Origin: Catenulispora pinisilvae
GTDB lineage: Bacteria; Actinomycetota; Actinomycetes; Streptomycetales; Catenulisporaceae
DNA: 53,184 nt
Direction of reading: 5' to 3'
Assembly: GCF_015356865.1 (NCBI RefSeq)
Contig: NZ_JAAFZA010000054.1
Coordinates: 1 to 53,184, forward strand
The position numbers and the translations under genes were made by a program. Position 1 is the stretch's first letter; each line of letters starts with the position of its first letter. Shown here piece after piece: positions 16,838-25,479 of this stretch. The notes beneath the pieces were generated by a model. The model saw only the letters and a list, made by a program, of their open reading frames with translations, did no database searches and was not told where the DNA came from.

Positions 16838-17805
16838 GGCGCCACCCGTTCCAGCTTCCGCCCGCCCCGCCGGTCGCGCAGCAGTCTCAGGTACACCAGC
16901 GCCACCACGAGGTTGATCACCAGCATCAGCAGTGAGATCGCGGCCCCCAAGCCCATCTGCCCGTCGAACAGCGCGGTCTGGTAGATGTACACCGGCAGGA
17001 TCTCCGACTTGCCGTTCGGACCGCCGGCGGTGATCTGGTACGGCGTGAAGTCGTTGAACGTCCACAGCGAGATCAGCAGCAGGTTGGTCAGGATGTGCCC
17101 GCGGATGTGCGGGAAGACCACGTCGCGCAGCTGCTGCCAGGAGTTCGCGCCGAACATCCGGGCCGTGGCCAGCTGCGAGGGCGGCACGCCGGTGAGCGCG
17201 GCGCTGTAGAGCAGCATCGAGAACGCTGTGCCGCGCCAGATGTTGAAGACCACGATGACGGCCATCGGATGCTCGATCGCCCACGCCGTGCCCGGGGTGT
17301 GCAGCAAGGCGTTCAGCGTGCCGGAGCCGCGGTCCAGCATCGCCACCCACAGGAACGCCACCACCGAACTCGGCAGGATCCAGGCCAGCAGCACCAGCGC
17401 CTCGATCAGCCGCTTGAGCCAGCCCCGGGCGTCGCGCAGCATCCAGGCGATGACGAAGCCGAGCAGCGCCTGGCCGAGCACCGCTGAGAACAGCACGTAC
17501 TCGACGGTCAGCCACAGCGAGTGGTGGAAGTCCGGGTCCTGGATGACGTTCGTGTAGTTCTGTAGGCCCACGCTGCGCGGATGGCGCGCGGCGAAGCCGG
17601 TGAGCCGGTAGTTGGTCGTGCCCAGATACAGGGTCCACAGGGCCGGGAAGACCAGGAAGGCGGCGATGATCAGCAAGGCGGGCGCGGAGATCGCCGCCGC
17701 GCGCGCCCTGCCGAGCCCCGCCGGATCCGCTGAGTCAGTTCCCCGCGGCGATGCTGTCCGGGCCAACGAGCGCCTCCAACGCCTTCTCGTAGGCCGCGGC
17801 GGCAT
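16834..17805 (-). CDS. carbohydrate ABC transporter permease (MalF-type)
   Basis: This 323-residue protein has an Arg-rich N-terminus, then about six membrane helices beginning near residue 38. The EAA-type loop reads QLATARMFGANSWQQLRD and continues with VVFPHI. It is the MalF/UgpA partner of the downstream permease. The ATG at 17805 makes it overlap the end of the binding-protein gene by 71 bp; a TTG about 14 codons later would shorten the overlap. There is no ATG or GTG after the binding-protein stop, so some overlap is required. Confidence 0.9.
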   Translation of the reverse strand: MPPRPTRRRWRRSLARTASPRGTDSADPAGLGRARAAAISAPALLIIAAFLVFPALWTLYLGTTNYRLTGFAARHPRSVGLQNYTNVIQDPDFHHSLWLTVEYVLFSAVLGQALLGFVIAWMLRDARGWLKRLIEALVLLAWILPSSVVAFLWVAMLDRGSGTLNALLHTPGTAWAIEHPMAVIVVFNIWRGTAFSMLLYSAALTGVPPSQLATARMFGANSWQQLRDVVFPHIRGHILTNLLLISLWTFNDFTPYQITAGGPNGKSEILPVYIYQTALFDGQMGLGAAISLLMLVINLVVALVYLRLLRDRRGGRKLERVAP

Positions 17806-19165
17806 CGGCCGGGCTCTTGCCGCTGACCACGTCCGCGGTCGCCTTCTGCACCAGGCTCGACACGTCGTTGTACGCCGCCTGCGACGGCCGGAACGAGGTG
17901 ATCGGCAGCACCTTGTCGGTGGCGAACTTCAGCATCGGGTCAGTGGCCAGCACCTGCTGGTTGACGTCCGTGCGCGCGGTGAGCAGCGGCGCCCCGGCGA
18001 TCCGGGAGATGGTCTCGGTCTTGGAGTTCAGGAAGGCCAGGAAGTCCCACGCGGCCTGCGGGTACTTGGTCTTGGGATTGATCGACCAGTCCGAGCCGCC
18101 GGAGTAGGACACGAAACTCTGGCCCTTGATGCCCGAGCCGGCCGTTTCCGACGGGATCAGCGCGTAGCCGACATCGGTGTCCCGGTCGGCCATCGGCGCG
18201 GTGCCGCCGGAGGGGTTCACCACCGAGCGCCACATGTAGTCGGACTCGGCGTAGATGCCGATCTTGTCGGCGGCGAACTCGGCGAAGGACTCGTCGCGGC
18301 CCTTGGCGTCCTCCTGGAGCACCGGATCGCCGTAGCCGCCGCCGTAGATCTTCTGGTAGAAGCCGAGCGCCGCGGTGAACGCCGGGCCCGCCTTGACCCA
18401 CTTCCCGTTGGCCCACAACGTGCCGTTCGCGCCGGCCAGCAGCGGCAGGAAGCCCTGCATCGTGGTGGCCTCGCCCATGGGGACGCCGGCGTCCCACTGC
18501 ACCGGGGTGACGCCCGGCAGGGTCTTGAGTTTGGCGGCCGCGTCGTAGACGTCCTGCCAGCTGGTGGGCTGCCAGTCGGCCGGCAGTCCGGCCTGTGCGA
18601 ACAGCTTCTTGTTGTAGAAGATGACGCGGGCGTCGGTGCCGTTCGGGACGCCGTAGCGCTGGCCCTGGTACTCCCCGAGGGCCTGGACCGCCTGCGTGAT
18701 CTGGGACCAGCCGTCCCAGCTGTCGACCTGGGCGCCGGCCACCTGGTTCAGCGGCTTGAGGTAGCCGGCGTCGGCGAACTCGCCGACCCAGATGCCGTCC
18801 AGGGAGAAGACGTCGTCCCCGGTGCCGGACTGGAGGTCCAGGGCGAGTTTGGACTTGTAGGAGTTGTCGTCGACGCCGTTGGGCCGGAAGGTGACGTGCG
18901 CGGTGATCCCCTTGGCCGCCTCGGCCTTCACGAAGTCCGGGATCAGGGTCTTGGAGATCCAGTTCGCCTCGTTGCTGTTCTTGCCGCCGGCGATGTCGTT
19001 GGCGGTGATCACCAGCGTCGGGTTCTTCGGCTGGTCCGAGGAGTTCACATCGGCCGGCTTGGCACCGGACGAGGAACCGGAACAGCCGGCGACCAGGGTC
19101 GCGGCCGCGACGCCGATCGCTATCAGGGCTCGAAGGTTTCTGGAATGTGCCGAACGTGCTCCCAT
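17735..19165 (-). CDS. extracellular solute-binding lipoprotein of the sugar ABC transporter
   Basis: This 476-residue protein begins with a lipoprotein signal peptide: an Arg-containing n-region, a hydrophobic stretch and the lipobox LVAGC with the lipidated Cys at residue 28. The rest fits family 1 extracellular binding proteins (MalE/UgpB size), with conserved segments such as GYGDPVLQEDAKGRDESFAE. It would be anchored outside the membrane and deliver the glycoside to the permeases. GGAGG lies about seven bases before the ATG. It follows gntR by 33 bp and heads the transport genes. The ligand is not visible from sequence; the downstream mannosidase suggests a mannoside. Confidence 0.92.
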   Translation of the reverse strand: MGARSAHSRNLRALIAIGVAAATLVAGCSGSSSGAKPADVNSSDQPKNPTLVITANDIAGGKNSNEANWISKTLIPDFVKAEAAKGITAHVTFRPNGVDDNSYKSKLALDLQSGTGDDVFSLDGIWVGEFADAGYLKPLNQVAGAQVDSWDGWSQITQAVQALGEYQGQRYGVPNGTDARVIFYNKKLFAQAGLPADWQPTSWQDVYDAAAKLKTLPGVTPVQWDAGVPMGEATTMQGFLPLLAGANGTLWANGKWVKAGPAFTAALGFYQKIYGGGYGDPVLQEDAKGRDESFAEFAADKIGIYAESDYMWRSVVNPSGGTAPMADRDTDVGYALIPSETAGSGIKGQSFVSYSGGSDWSINPKTKYPQAAWDFLAFLNSKTETISRIAGAPLLTARTDVNQQVLATDPMLKFATDKVLPITSFRPSQAAYNDVSSLVQKATADVVSGKSPADAAAAYEKALEALVGPDSIAAGN

Positions 19166-19198
19166 CGGTGCCTCCGCGGGTGTCGGTTCAGTACGGCT

Positions 19199-19939
19199 TC
19201 AGTGTTCGGTGACGGTCACTTCCAGGCTGTAGCGGGACGCGCGGTAGATGTGGCTGCCGAACTCCACCGCCCGCCCGTTGTCGTCGAAGGCCGTGCGCTC
19301 CATGGTCAGCAGGGCCGCGCCGCGCCGTTCCTCCAGCAGGGCCGCCTGTTCGGCGTCGGCGGTGCAGGCGCCGATCCGCTGCCGGGCCACGCAGATGCGG
19401 ATACCCGCTTTGCGCAGCACTTCATACAGGCCCCTGGTCTCCAGCACTTCCACGGTCAGCGGCGGCACCGGCTCGGGCAGCCAGTTCCGCATCACCGCCA
19501 GCGGCTCGCCCTGGGACCGGCGCAGCCGCACCACCTTGGTCACCGGGGTCCCGGCGGCCAGGCCCAGCGCGGCCGCGGCTTCCGGCTCGGCCGGGACCCG
19601 CGCCAGCAGCAGCACGTCGGTGGCCGGGGCGCGGCCGCTGCGCGCCAGATCGTCGTGCAGGCTGGTGAGCTCCATCTCGCGCCGCACCGGCATCGGCAGG
19701 ATCTGCGTGCCCACGCCGCGCCGCCGCACGATCATGCCGCGGTCCACGAGGTGCCCTATCGCCTGCCGCACGGTCGGCCGGGACAGCCCCAGCGACTCCG
19801 CGATCTGCACCTCGGAGTCCAGCTGGTCGCCCGGTGCCAGCTCGCCGGTGCGGATCGCCTCCGCGATCTGTTCGGCGACCTGGAAGTAGAGCGGTATCGG
19901 GGAGGAGCGGTCCACCTCGATCCGCGGTCGGATCCCCAT
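19199..19939 (-). CDS. GntR/HutC-family transcriptional regulator
   Basis: This 246-residue protein has a GntR winged helix at about residues 12-80, with IPLYFQVAEQIAEAIRTGEL, SEVQIAESLGLSRPTVRQAI and VRRRGVGT. A UTRA ligand-binding domain of the HutC type follows, ending VEFGSHIYRASRYSLEVTV. It is the likely local regulator of the ABC/catabolic operon and of divergent iolB. The ATG at 19939 has no Shine-Dalgarno. A CATACT -10 box ends seven bases before it, so the transcript may be leaderless. A TTGTCCGGACAA palindrome overlaps the matching -35 box, which predicts autoregulation. Confidence 0.88.
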   Translation of the reverse strand: MGIRPRIEVDRSSPIPLYFQVAEQIAEAIRTGELAPGDQLDSEVQIAESLGLSRPTVRQAIGHLVDRGMIVRRRGVGTQILPMPVRREMELTSLHDDLARSGRAPATDVLLLARVPAEPEAAAALGLAAGTPVTKVVRLRRSQGEPLAVMRNWLPEPVPPLTVEVLETRGLYEVLRKAGIRICVARQRIGACTADAEQAALLEERRGAALLTMERTAFDDNGRAVEFGSHIYRASRYSLEVTVTEH

Positions 19940-19946
19940 AGTCGTC

Positions 19947-20008
19947 AGTATGCTGCGGTCACTTTGTCCGGACAACAGGTTGACCGGGGAACACCGTACT
20001 GCTATGCA
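19947..20008. promoter_or_regulatory. divergent gntR/iolB promoters with HutC-type operator
   Basis: The perfect 12-bp palindrome TTGTCCGGACAA lies at 19964-19975 and has the GT-N4-AC core known for HutC-subfamily operators. On the minus strand its first half is the -35 box TTGTCC, followed after 17 bp by CATACT. On the plus strand TTGACC (19980-19985), a 17-bp gap and TATGCA (20003-20008) form a candidate iolB promoter just beyond the palindrome. That iolB promoter is the weaker call, because its start point would fall close to the ribosome-binding site. Confidence 0.68.
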
Positions 20009-20024
20009 GCAAACGGGAGGCGGT

Positions 20025-20804
20025 ATGGCAGACATGGCAAACATCGACATCACGCCGGAAACGGCCGGCTGGCGGTACGCGGGATTGAAGACCGCGAAAT
20101 TCGCCGGCTCGTACGAGTTCGGTACCACCGAGGACGAAGCTTTGGTCCTGCCGTTGTCGGGATCATGCACCGTCAGGTCTGCGGGCGAGGAATTCCTGTT
20201 GGCCGGCCGCAAGGACGTCTTCGCCGGACCGAGCGACTTCGCCTACATCCCGCGCGGCAGCACGGTCCGGCTGGCCGCGGTCGACGGCGAGTGCCGCGTC
20301 GCGATCCCCACCGCGCGGGCCGAGCTGGATCTGCCGTTCCGGTACGGCGCGCGCGAAGCGGTCCCGGTCGAGCAGCGGGGAGCCGGATCGGCCGCGCGTA
20401 CGCTGCGCAACTTCTGCGCCCCGGAGGCCTTCCAGACTGACCGGCTGCTGGCGGTGGAGGTGATCACCCCGGGCGGGAACTGGTCGTCCTGGCCGCCGCA
20501 CAAGCATGACGAGGACGTGGAAGGCGGCGAGCGCGCCAAAGAGGAGATCTACTACTACGAGGGCGGGCCGGGATACCAACGGGTCTACTCGTCGGCGGCT
20601 GGTGAGATCGATGTTCTTCGGGAGGTGGAGGCCGGGGACGTGGTGCTGATCCCGTACGGCTACCACGGCCCGTCGATGGCCATGCCCGGCTATGACCTGT
20701 ACTACCTGAACGTGCTGGCCGGCCGGGACCGCGGGCCGGACCGTTCGATGGCGTTCAGCGACGATCCGCGGCACGCCTGGATACGGCAGACCTGGAGCGC
20801 CTGA
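20025..20804 (+). CDS. iolB: 5-deoxy-glucuronate isomerase
   Basis: This 259-residue cupin-type protein matches IolB. SSWPPHKHDE near residue 154 carries metal-binding histidines, EEIYYYEGGPGYQRV follows, and VLIPYGYHGPSM supplies further ligands, with YYLNVLAG and the DDPRHAWIR tail typical of the family. IolB converts 5-deoxy-glucuronate to 5-dehydro-2-deoxy-gluconate in myo-inositol catabolism. GGGAGG precedes the ATG at 20025; upstream ATGs in frame have no such signal. It diverges from gntR across the palindromic operator, which ties inositol catabolism to the mannosidase/transporter operon. iolC, iolD and iolA are not in the window. Confidence 0.9.
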   Translation: MADMANIDITPETAGWRYAGLKTAKFAGSYEFGTTEDEALVLPLSGSCTVRSAGEEFLLAGRKDVFAGPSDFAYIPRGSTVRLAAVDGECRVAIPTARAELDLPFRYGAREAVPVEQRGAGSAARTLRNFCAPEAFQTDRLLAVEVITPGGNWSSWPPHKHDEDVEGGERAKEEIYYYEGGPGYQRVYSSAAGEIDVLREVEAGDVVLIPYGYHGPSMAMPGYDLYYLNVLAGRDRGPDRSMAFSDDPRHAWIRQTWSA

Positions 20805-20863
20805 GGGGACGGCGCGTCCAGGTCTGTCGCGAGGCCGGGTTGCTGGGTTTCCTCAGCCGGGGC

Positions 20864-21214
20864 TCAGATGATGCGGATCTCGTCGTTGGAGTGATCGTGA
20901 CCGCAGTTGTCGCCCTCATAGTGGTAGTCACGCTGGCTGAGGTGTACCACTCGGAACGACTTCTGCTCCACGATGCGCTGGAGATGCCGGATCCCGCTGG
21001 CGCCGGCGGCGACCACGGCGAGGATCGCGGCCAGCACGGTGATGCCGATGACCGCGAAGCCGCCGACGACGTGCCCGAACACGATCATGAACAGCGCCAC
21101 CAGGATCGAGATCGGCACCGCTACCAGCAGCAGTACCGCGATCGTGGTGAGCAGGATCAACGGCTTGGCGGACGGGGAACGGTCACCGTCGTAGCGGATC
21201 GTTTTACTGGCCAT
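20864..21214 (-). CDS. small membrane protein with two predicted helices
   Basis: This 116-residue protein has a short basic N-terminus, two long hydrophobic stretches (about residues 18-45 and 48-70) and a His/Asp-rich C-terminus (HLSQRDYHYEGDNCGHDHSNDE). I do not recognise a family. GAGAGGGAAG lies before the ATG at 21214, which I prefer over an in-frame extension to 21274. The terminal histidines and acidic residues could bind metal, which is speculation. It diverges from the methyltransferase gene. Confidence 0.7.
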   Translation of the reverse strand: MASKTIRYDGDRSPSAKPLILLTTIAVLLLVAVPISILVALFMIVFGHVVGGFAVIGITVLAAILAVVAAGASGIRHLQRIVEQKSFRVVHLSQRDYHYEGDNCGHDHSNDEIRII

Positions 21215-21332
21215 GGCTCTTCCCTCTCGGCTGCGGCCCCAAAGACGCGTTGTATCGCGTTTAAAGTGTATCAACGAGGAGGGCGCCTCCGCTTGTTCCT
21301 TTTTCCGGTGCCGAATCCGTCACACTGGAGAG

Positions 21333-22166
<834 letters not shown>

Positions 22167-22185
22167 GCGTGCCAGTATTTTCGGC

Positions 22186-22944
22186 ATGCAGATCGCCATG
22201 ACGAATGCCATCCAGGCCGGGACCGTCCACTACCCCGCGGCCGATGGCGCAGAGATCGAGGCCTACCTGGCGGTGCCCCAGGATGACGCGCCGCGCGGCG
22301 GTGTCGTCCTGATCCACCACCTGCCCGGCTACGACGAGGCGACACGCGAGTTCGCGCGCACCTTCGCCGTGCACGGCTACAACGCGGTCGTCCCGAACCT
22401 CTACAGCCGCGAGGGCGGTCCGGGGATCGCACCGGAGGACGCCGCGGCCGCGGTGCGCGCCGAGGGCGGCGTGCCGGACGAGCGGCTGATCGCCGACGTC
22501 GGCACGGCGGCCGCGTACCTGCGCGGGCTGGACACGGCCAACGGCAAGGTCGGTGTCATCGGGCACTGCTCCGGCGGACGCCAGGCGGTGCTCGTCGCCT
22601 GCGCCGGGCTGGACTTGCAGGCGGCGGTCAACAACTACGGCGCGTTCGTGATGCTCGACAGTCCCGAAGGCAGCGGGATGCGGGCCACGTCCCTGGAGTC
22701 CCGGCTGCCGGAGCTCTCCTGCCCGCTGCTGGGCAACTTCGGCGCGGACGACAAGTTCCCGACGCCGGAGCAGACCGCGCAGCTGGCCGCGGCCCTGGAC
22801 AAGCTGGGGAAGCCGTACGACTTCAAGACGTACGAGGGCGCCGGGCACGCGTTCTTCAACGTGAACCGGGTCTCCTACCGGCCGGAGGCGGCGATGGACG
22901 CCTGGGACCGGATCTTCGAGTTCTACGGGACGCACCTGTCCTGA
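22186..22944 (+). CDS. dienelactone hydrolase family protein
   Basis: This 252-residue alpha/beta hydrolase has the dienelactone-hydrolase nucleophile elbow GHCSGG with Cys at about residue 128, the Asp in FGADDKFPT and the His in YEGAGHAFF. Such enzymes open lactone rings in aromatic degradation or hydrolyse other esters. The VPNLYSREGGPG segment near residue 70 is also typical. The ATG at 22186 is chosen over one at 22198; neither has a clear Shine-Dalgarno. It sits 20 bp after the methyltransferase and is followed by a convergent hairpin terminator. Confidence 0.85.
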   Translation: MQIAMTNAIQAGTVHYPAADGAEIEAYLAVPQDDAPRGGVVLIHHLPGYDEATREFARTFAVHGYNAVVPNLYSREGGPGIAPEDAAAAVRAEGGVPDERLIADVGTAAAYLRGLDTANGKVGVIGHCSGGRQAVLVACAGLDLQAAVNNYGAFVMLDSPEGSGMRATSLESRLPELSCPLLGNFGADDKFPTPEQTAQLAAALDKLGKPYDFKTYEGAGHAFFNVNRVSYRPEAAMDAWDRIFEFYGTHLS

Positions 22945-22956
22945 GCCGGTACGCAC

Positions 22957-23017
22957 CGAAAGCGCCGACGGATCGCTGTGATCGCTGTGATGGCCGTGAT
23001 CGTCGTCGGCGCTTTCG
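22957..23017. terminator. 14-bp perfect hairpin with a loop made of tandem repeats
   Basis: CGAAAGCGCCGACG at 22957-22970 pairs perfectly with 23004-23017. The 33-base loop is about 3.5 copies of a 9-bp unit (GATCGCTGT-like). It lies between convergent genes and could terminate both. There is no strong T-run. Confidence 0.72.
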
Positions 23018-23034
23018 TGTGTGCGGGGCGGGCC

Positions 23035-23613
23035 TCAGGGGTGCAGGGTCGGCCGGTAGATGAGCTCCTGGGTGCGACCGTCGAGCGTGCGGCTCTCGAT
23101 GAGTTCGAGGTCGAAATCCGTGGCCCCGGCGAGGACCGGTGCCGCCCCGGTCCGCCCGGTGAGTGCCGGGAAGACGGTCACCTGGATCCGGTCGACCAGG
23201 CCGGCGGCCAGTAGCGCCCGGTTCATCGCCAGGCTGCCGTGCGAGCGCAGCGGCACGTCGGACTCCTTCTTGAGCCGGGCGACCACGTCCACGGCGTCGC
23301 CGGCGGCGATGGTCGCGTCCGGCCAGTCCAGCGGTCCGGTCAGGGTGGAGGAGACCACCGTGGCCGGCAGGTTGATCATCTTGGTCACCCACGGGTCGTA
23401 GACCTCGTCGTCGTCGCCGGCCCCGGCCAGCATCTCCACGAAGTCCCGGTAGGTCTTGGCCCCGAAGACCATGCGCTGGTCCTGGCTGTACAGGGCGAGC
23501 CGGTGTGCGAGCAGCTCCGGGCCCTGCTTGCCCCAGTAGCCGCCCCAGTCCCCGGTGCTGCCGCCGAAGCCGTCCAGGCTGCTGAAGACGTCGAAGGTGT
23601 AGGTGGCGGTCAT
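23035..23613 (-). CDS. dihydrofolate reductase family protein (RibD C-terminal fold)
   Basis: This 192-residue protein has the DHFR/RibD-C layout: an N-terminal TFDVFSSLDG, VFGAKTYRDF near residue 54, a central SHGSLAMNRALLAAGLVDR segment and a terminal VFPALTG followed by beta strands. Members are NADPH-dependent reductases of uncertain substrate, not classical folA. GAGGAGG precedes the ATG at 23613, so the frame upstream to 23688 is not needed. It converges on the dienelactone hydrolase and follows the PRPP synthetase on the same strand. Confidence 0.82.
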   Translation of the reverse strand: MTATYTFDVFSSLDGFGGSTGDWGGYWGKQGPELLAHRLALYSQDQRMVFGAKTYRDFVEMLAGAGDDDEVYDPWVTKMINLPATVVSSTLTGPLDWPDATIAAGDAVDVVARLKKESDVPLRSHGSLAMNRALLAAGLVDRIQVTVFPALTGRTGAAPVLAGATDFDLELIESRTLDGRTQELIYRPTLHP

Positions 23614-23692
23614 GATGTCCTCCTCGGTTCGTTGTGCTCTCACCTGTTCCACGAACGAGCCCGACACGATCCGACAGACCGCACCCACCGAG

Positions 23693-23740
23693 TTTTCTAC
23701 GGCTCGAATCTTCTATGACTCGAATCTTCTACGACTCGAA
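23693..23740. repeat. 16-bp triplication spanning the prs stop codon
   Basis: Three 16-bp units (23693-23708, 23709-23724, 23725-23740) lie at the 3' end of the PRPP synthetase gene. The first unit in gene orientation encodes the last residues and the TAG stop; the next two repeat them beyond the stop. Confidence 0.85.
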
Positions 23741-24676
23741 CAGTGCGCTGACCGATTCGCCGTTGTGGATCCGCCGCATCGCCTCGGCCAGCGCGGGGGC
23801 GATGGACAGCACCGTGAGCTTGCCGTTGTCGGACTCCTCGGTCGGCGCGATCGGCACGGTGTTGGTGCACACGATCTCCTCGACCTCGGGCTGGTCGGAG
23901 AGCCGCTTGAGGGCGCCGGCGGCGAACAGGCCGTGCGTGCAGGCCACGCGCACTTTGCGGGCCCCCAGGTCGCGCAGCCGTTCCAGCAGCTCGATGACGG
24001 TGCTGCCCTTGGCGATCTCGTCGTCGAGCACGATCACGTCGCGGCCGGCCACGTCGCCGATCACCGAGCTGATCGCCACCTTGTCGTTGGCGAAACGCTG
24101 CTTGGCCCCGGCCGCGACCGGGACGCCGAGCAGACGCGCGAAGGCCGCGGCCTCCTTGGCGTTGCCCAGGTCCGGGGAGACGACTGTGGTGTTGGACAGA
24201 TCCGAGCCGCGGAAGTGCTTGGCCAGCTCCCGCAACGCGTGCAGGTGGTCGACCGGCACCGAGAAGAACCCGTGCACCTGCGGCGAGTGCAGCGTCATCG
24301 CCAGCACCCGGTCGGCGCCGGCGGCCACCATCAGATCGGCGACCAGGCGGCCGCCTATGGAGATGCGCGGCGCGTCCTTCTTGTCGCTGCGGGCGTAGGC
24401 GTAGTGCGGCACCACGGCGGTGATCCTCGCCGCCGAGGCGCCGCGGGCCGCGTCGCACATGAGCAGGAGCTCGACCAGGTGCTCCTGGACCGGCGCGACC
24501 AGCGGCTGGACCAGGAACACGTCGCGCTCGCGGCAGTTGGCCTGGAGCTGGACCTCCAAGCAGTCGTTGGCGAAGCGGCTGACACGCACTGGACTCAGTG
24601 GGGTCTCCAGATGCGCGCAGATCTCCGCGGCCAGGGTCGGATGGGCGCTTCCGCTGAATACTGCGATGTCGCGCAT
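23729..24676 (-). CDS. prs: ribose-phosphate diphosphokinase (PRPP synthetase)
   Basis: This 315-residue enzyme should make PRPP from ribose-5-phosphate and ATP, the entry to nucleotide, His and Trp synthesis. Family landmarks are FANDCLEVQLQANCRERDVF near residue 36, YARSDKKDAPR near 93, LHSPQVHGFF near 129, and a ribose-phosphate loop VIVLDDEIAKGSTVIE near 215. The loop and the YARSDKKDAPR motif differ from the most common class I forms, so this may be a secondary paralogue. The ATG at 24676 begins MRDIAVFSG, the usual Prs start. The 3' end is triplicated. Confidence 0.86.
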   Translation of the reverse strand: MRDIAVFSGSAHPTLAAEICAHLETPLSPVRVSRFANDCLEVQLQANCRERDVFLVQPLVAPVQEHLVELLLMCDAARGASAARITAVVPHYAYARSDKKDAPRISIGGRLVADLMVAAGADRVLAMTLHSPQVHGFFSVPVDHLHALRELAKHFRGSDLSNTTVVSPDLGNAKEAAAFARLLGVPVAAGAKQRFANDKVAISSVIGDVAGRDVIVLDDEIAKGSTVIELLERLRDLGARKVRVACTHGLFAAGALKRLSDQPEVEEIVCTNTVPIAPTEESDNGKLTVLSIAPALAEAMRRIHNGESVSALFES

Positions 24677-24709
24677 CCCTGCATGGTAGCGATCTCCCAC
24701 CTGGGGGGA

Positions 24710-25333
24710 TCAAGTACCCTGCGGACGGCCCTCGGAGGTCCCACCGGCCTGCGGGCGGTTCTGGGCTTGCGATGCGGCCGGGCTCTCCATGCCGCCGGCG
24801 CCGGTCCCGGTGCCCGTTCCGGCACCGGCCGCGGCGGTCTGCGGGAGCTGGCCTTCCGGCGTCATCGCGTCGACGACCTGGGGAAGCGCCGCCGCCATCG
24901 TGTGCGCGGCCTCCTCGTGGGTCATGCCGAGGGTGTTGGCCACCTGCGAGATCTGCTCGTGCCCCAGGGCCTGGGTGATCTGCTCGTCGCTGACCGGCTG
25001 GTTGGGCTGGTCCGAGCTGACCCAGGACTTCGCCTGCGAACCCGCGCCGGCGCCCTTGAGGTTGTCCATCAGCTTCGCCAGCCCGCCGCCGGCGACCAGG
25101 CTGCCGATCATCGGCGCCAGCTTCTGGATCATGCCGCTGCTCAGCAGGCTGCTCAGGCCGCCAGCACCGCCGCCGCCGCTGGGCGCCGCGCCCATCGCGT
25201 GGGCCGGCTGCTGGTCCTGGCCCTGGGCTTGCATCTGCGCCTGGTCGCCGGGCTGGCCTTCCTGCTGCTGCGGTTGCTGCTCCTGCTTGCCCATCAGCTG
25301 GTTCAGCAGCGAGTTGATGTCGAAACCGGCCAT
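24710..25333 (-). CDS. YidB-like (DUF937) protein
   Basis: This 207-residue protein starts with MAGFDINSLLNQLMG, followed by a Gln-rich stretch (residues 17-45), a Gly-rich hydrophobic part (LSSLLSSGMIQKLAPMIGSL) and a helix-rich region with VSSDQPNQPVSDEQITQALG. The latter is typical of the YidB/DUF937 family, whose function is not well defined. The tail is Gly/Thr-rich and low complexity. CAGGAG lies about nine bases before the ATG. The Prs gene follows on the same strand after 33 bp. Confidence 0.72.
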   Translation of the reverse strand: MAGFDINSLLNQLMGKQEQQPQQQEGQPGDQAQMQAQGQDQQPAHAMGAAPSGGGGAGGLSSLLSSGMIQKLAPMIGSLVAGGGLAKLMDNLKGAGAGSQAKSWVSSDQPNQPVSDEQITQALGHEQISQVANTLGMTHEEAAHTMAAALPQVVDAMTPEGQLPQTAAAGAGTGTGTGAGGMESPAASQAQNRPQAGGTSEGRPQGT

Positions 25334-25479
25334 CGCACGTGCTCCTGACGTCCGGGCCGCGCCCCGCCCGACGGCCACACGCCGCCGCGCCCCACGACCC
25401 AGCCTCAGGCAGGTCGGCTGGGCTCGCCAGTCGGGAGGCGGGGTGCGTGGGCTCGGGTGCTTCGGCCCTCGCGTCGTGC

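Noticed and set aside
17612..20440. 942-codon plus-strand frame opposite the ABC binding protein and gntR
   Set aside because: It is antisense to genes with clear lipobox, GntR and IolB motifs. Its product is low-complexity His/Gln/Arg-rich sequence.
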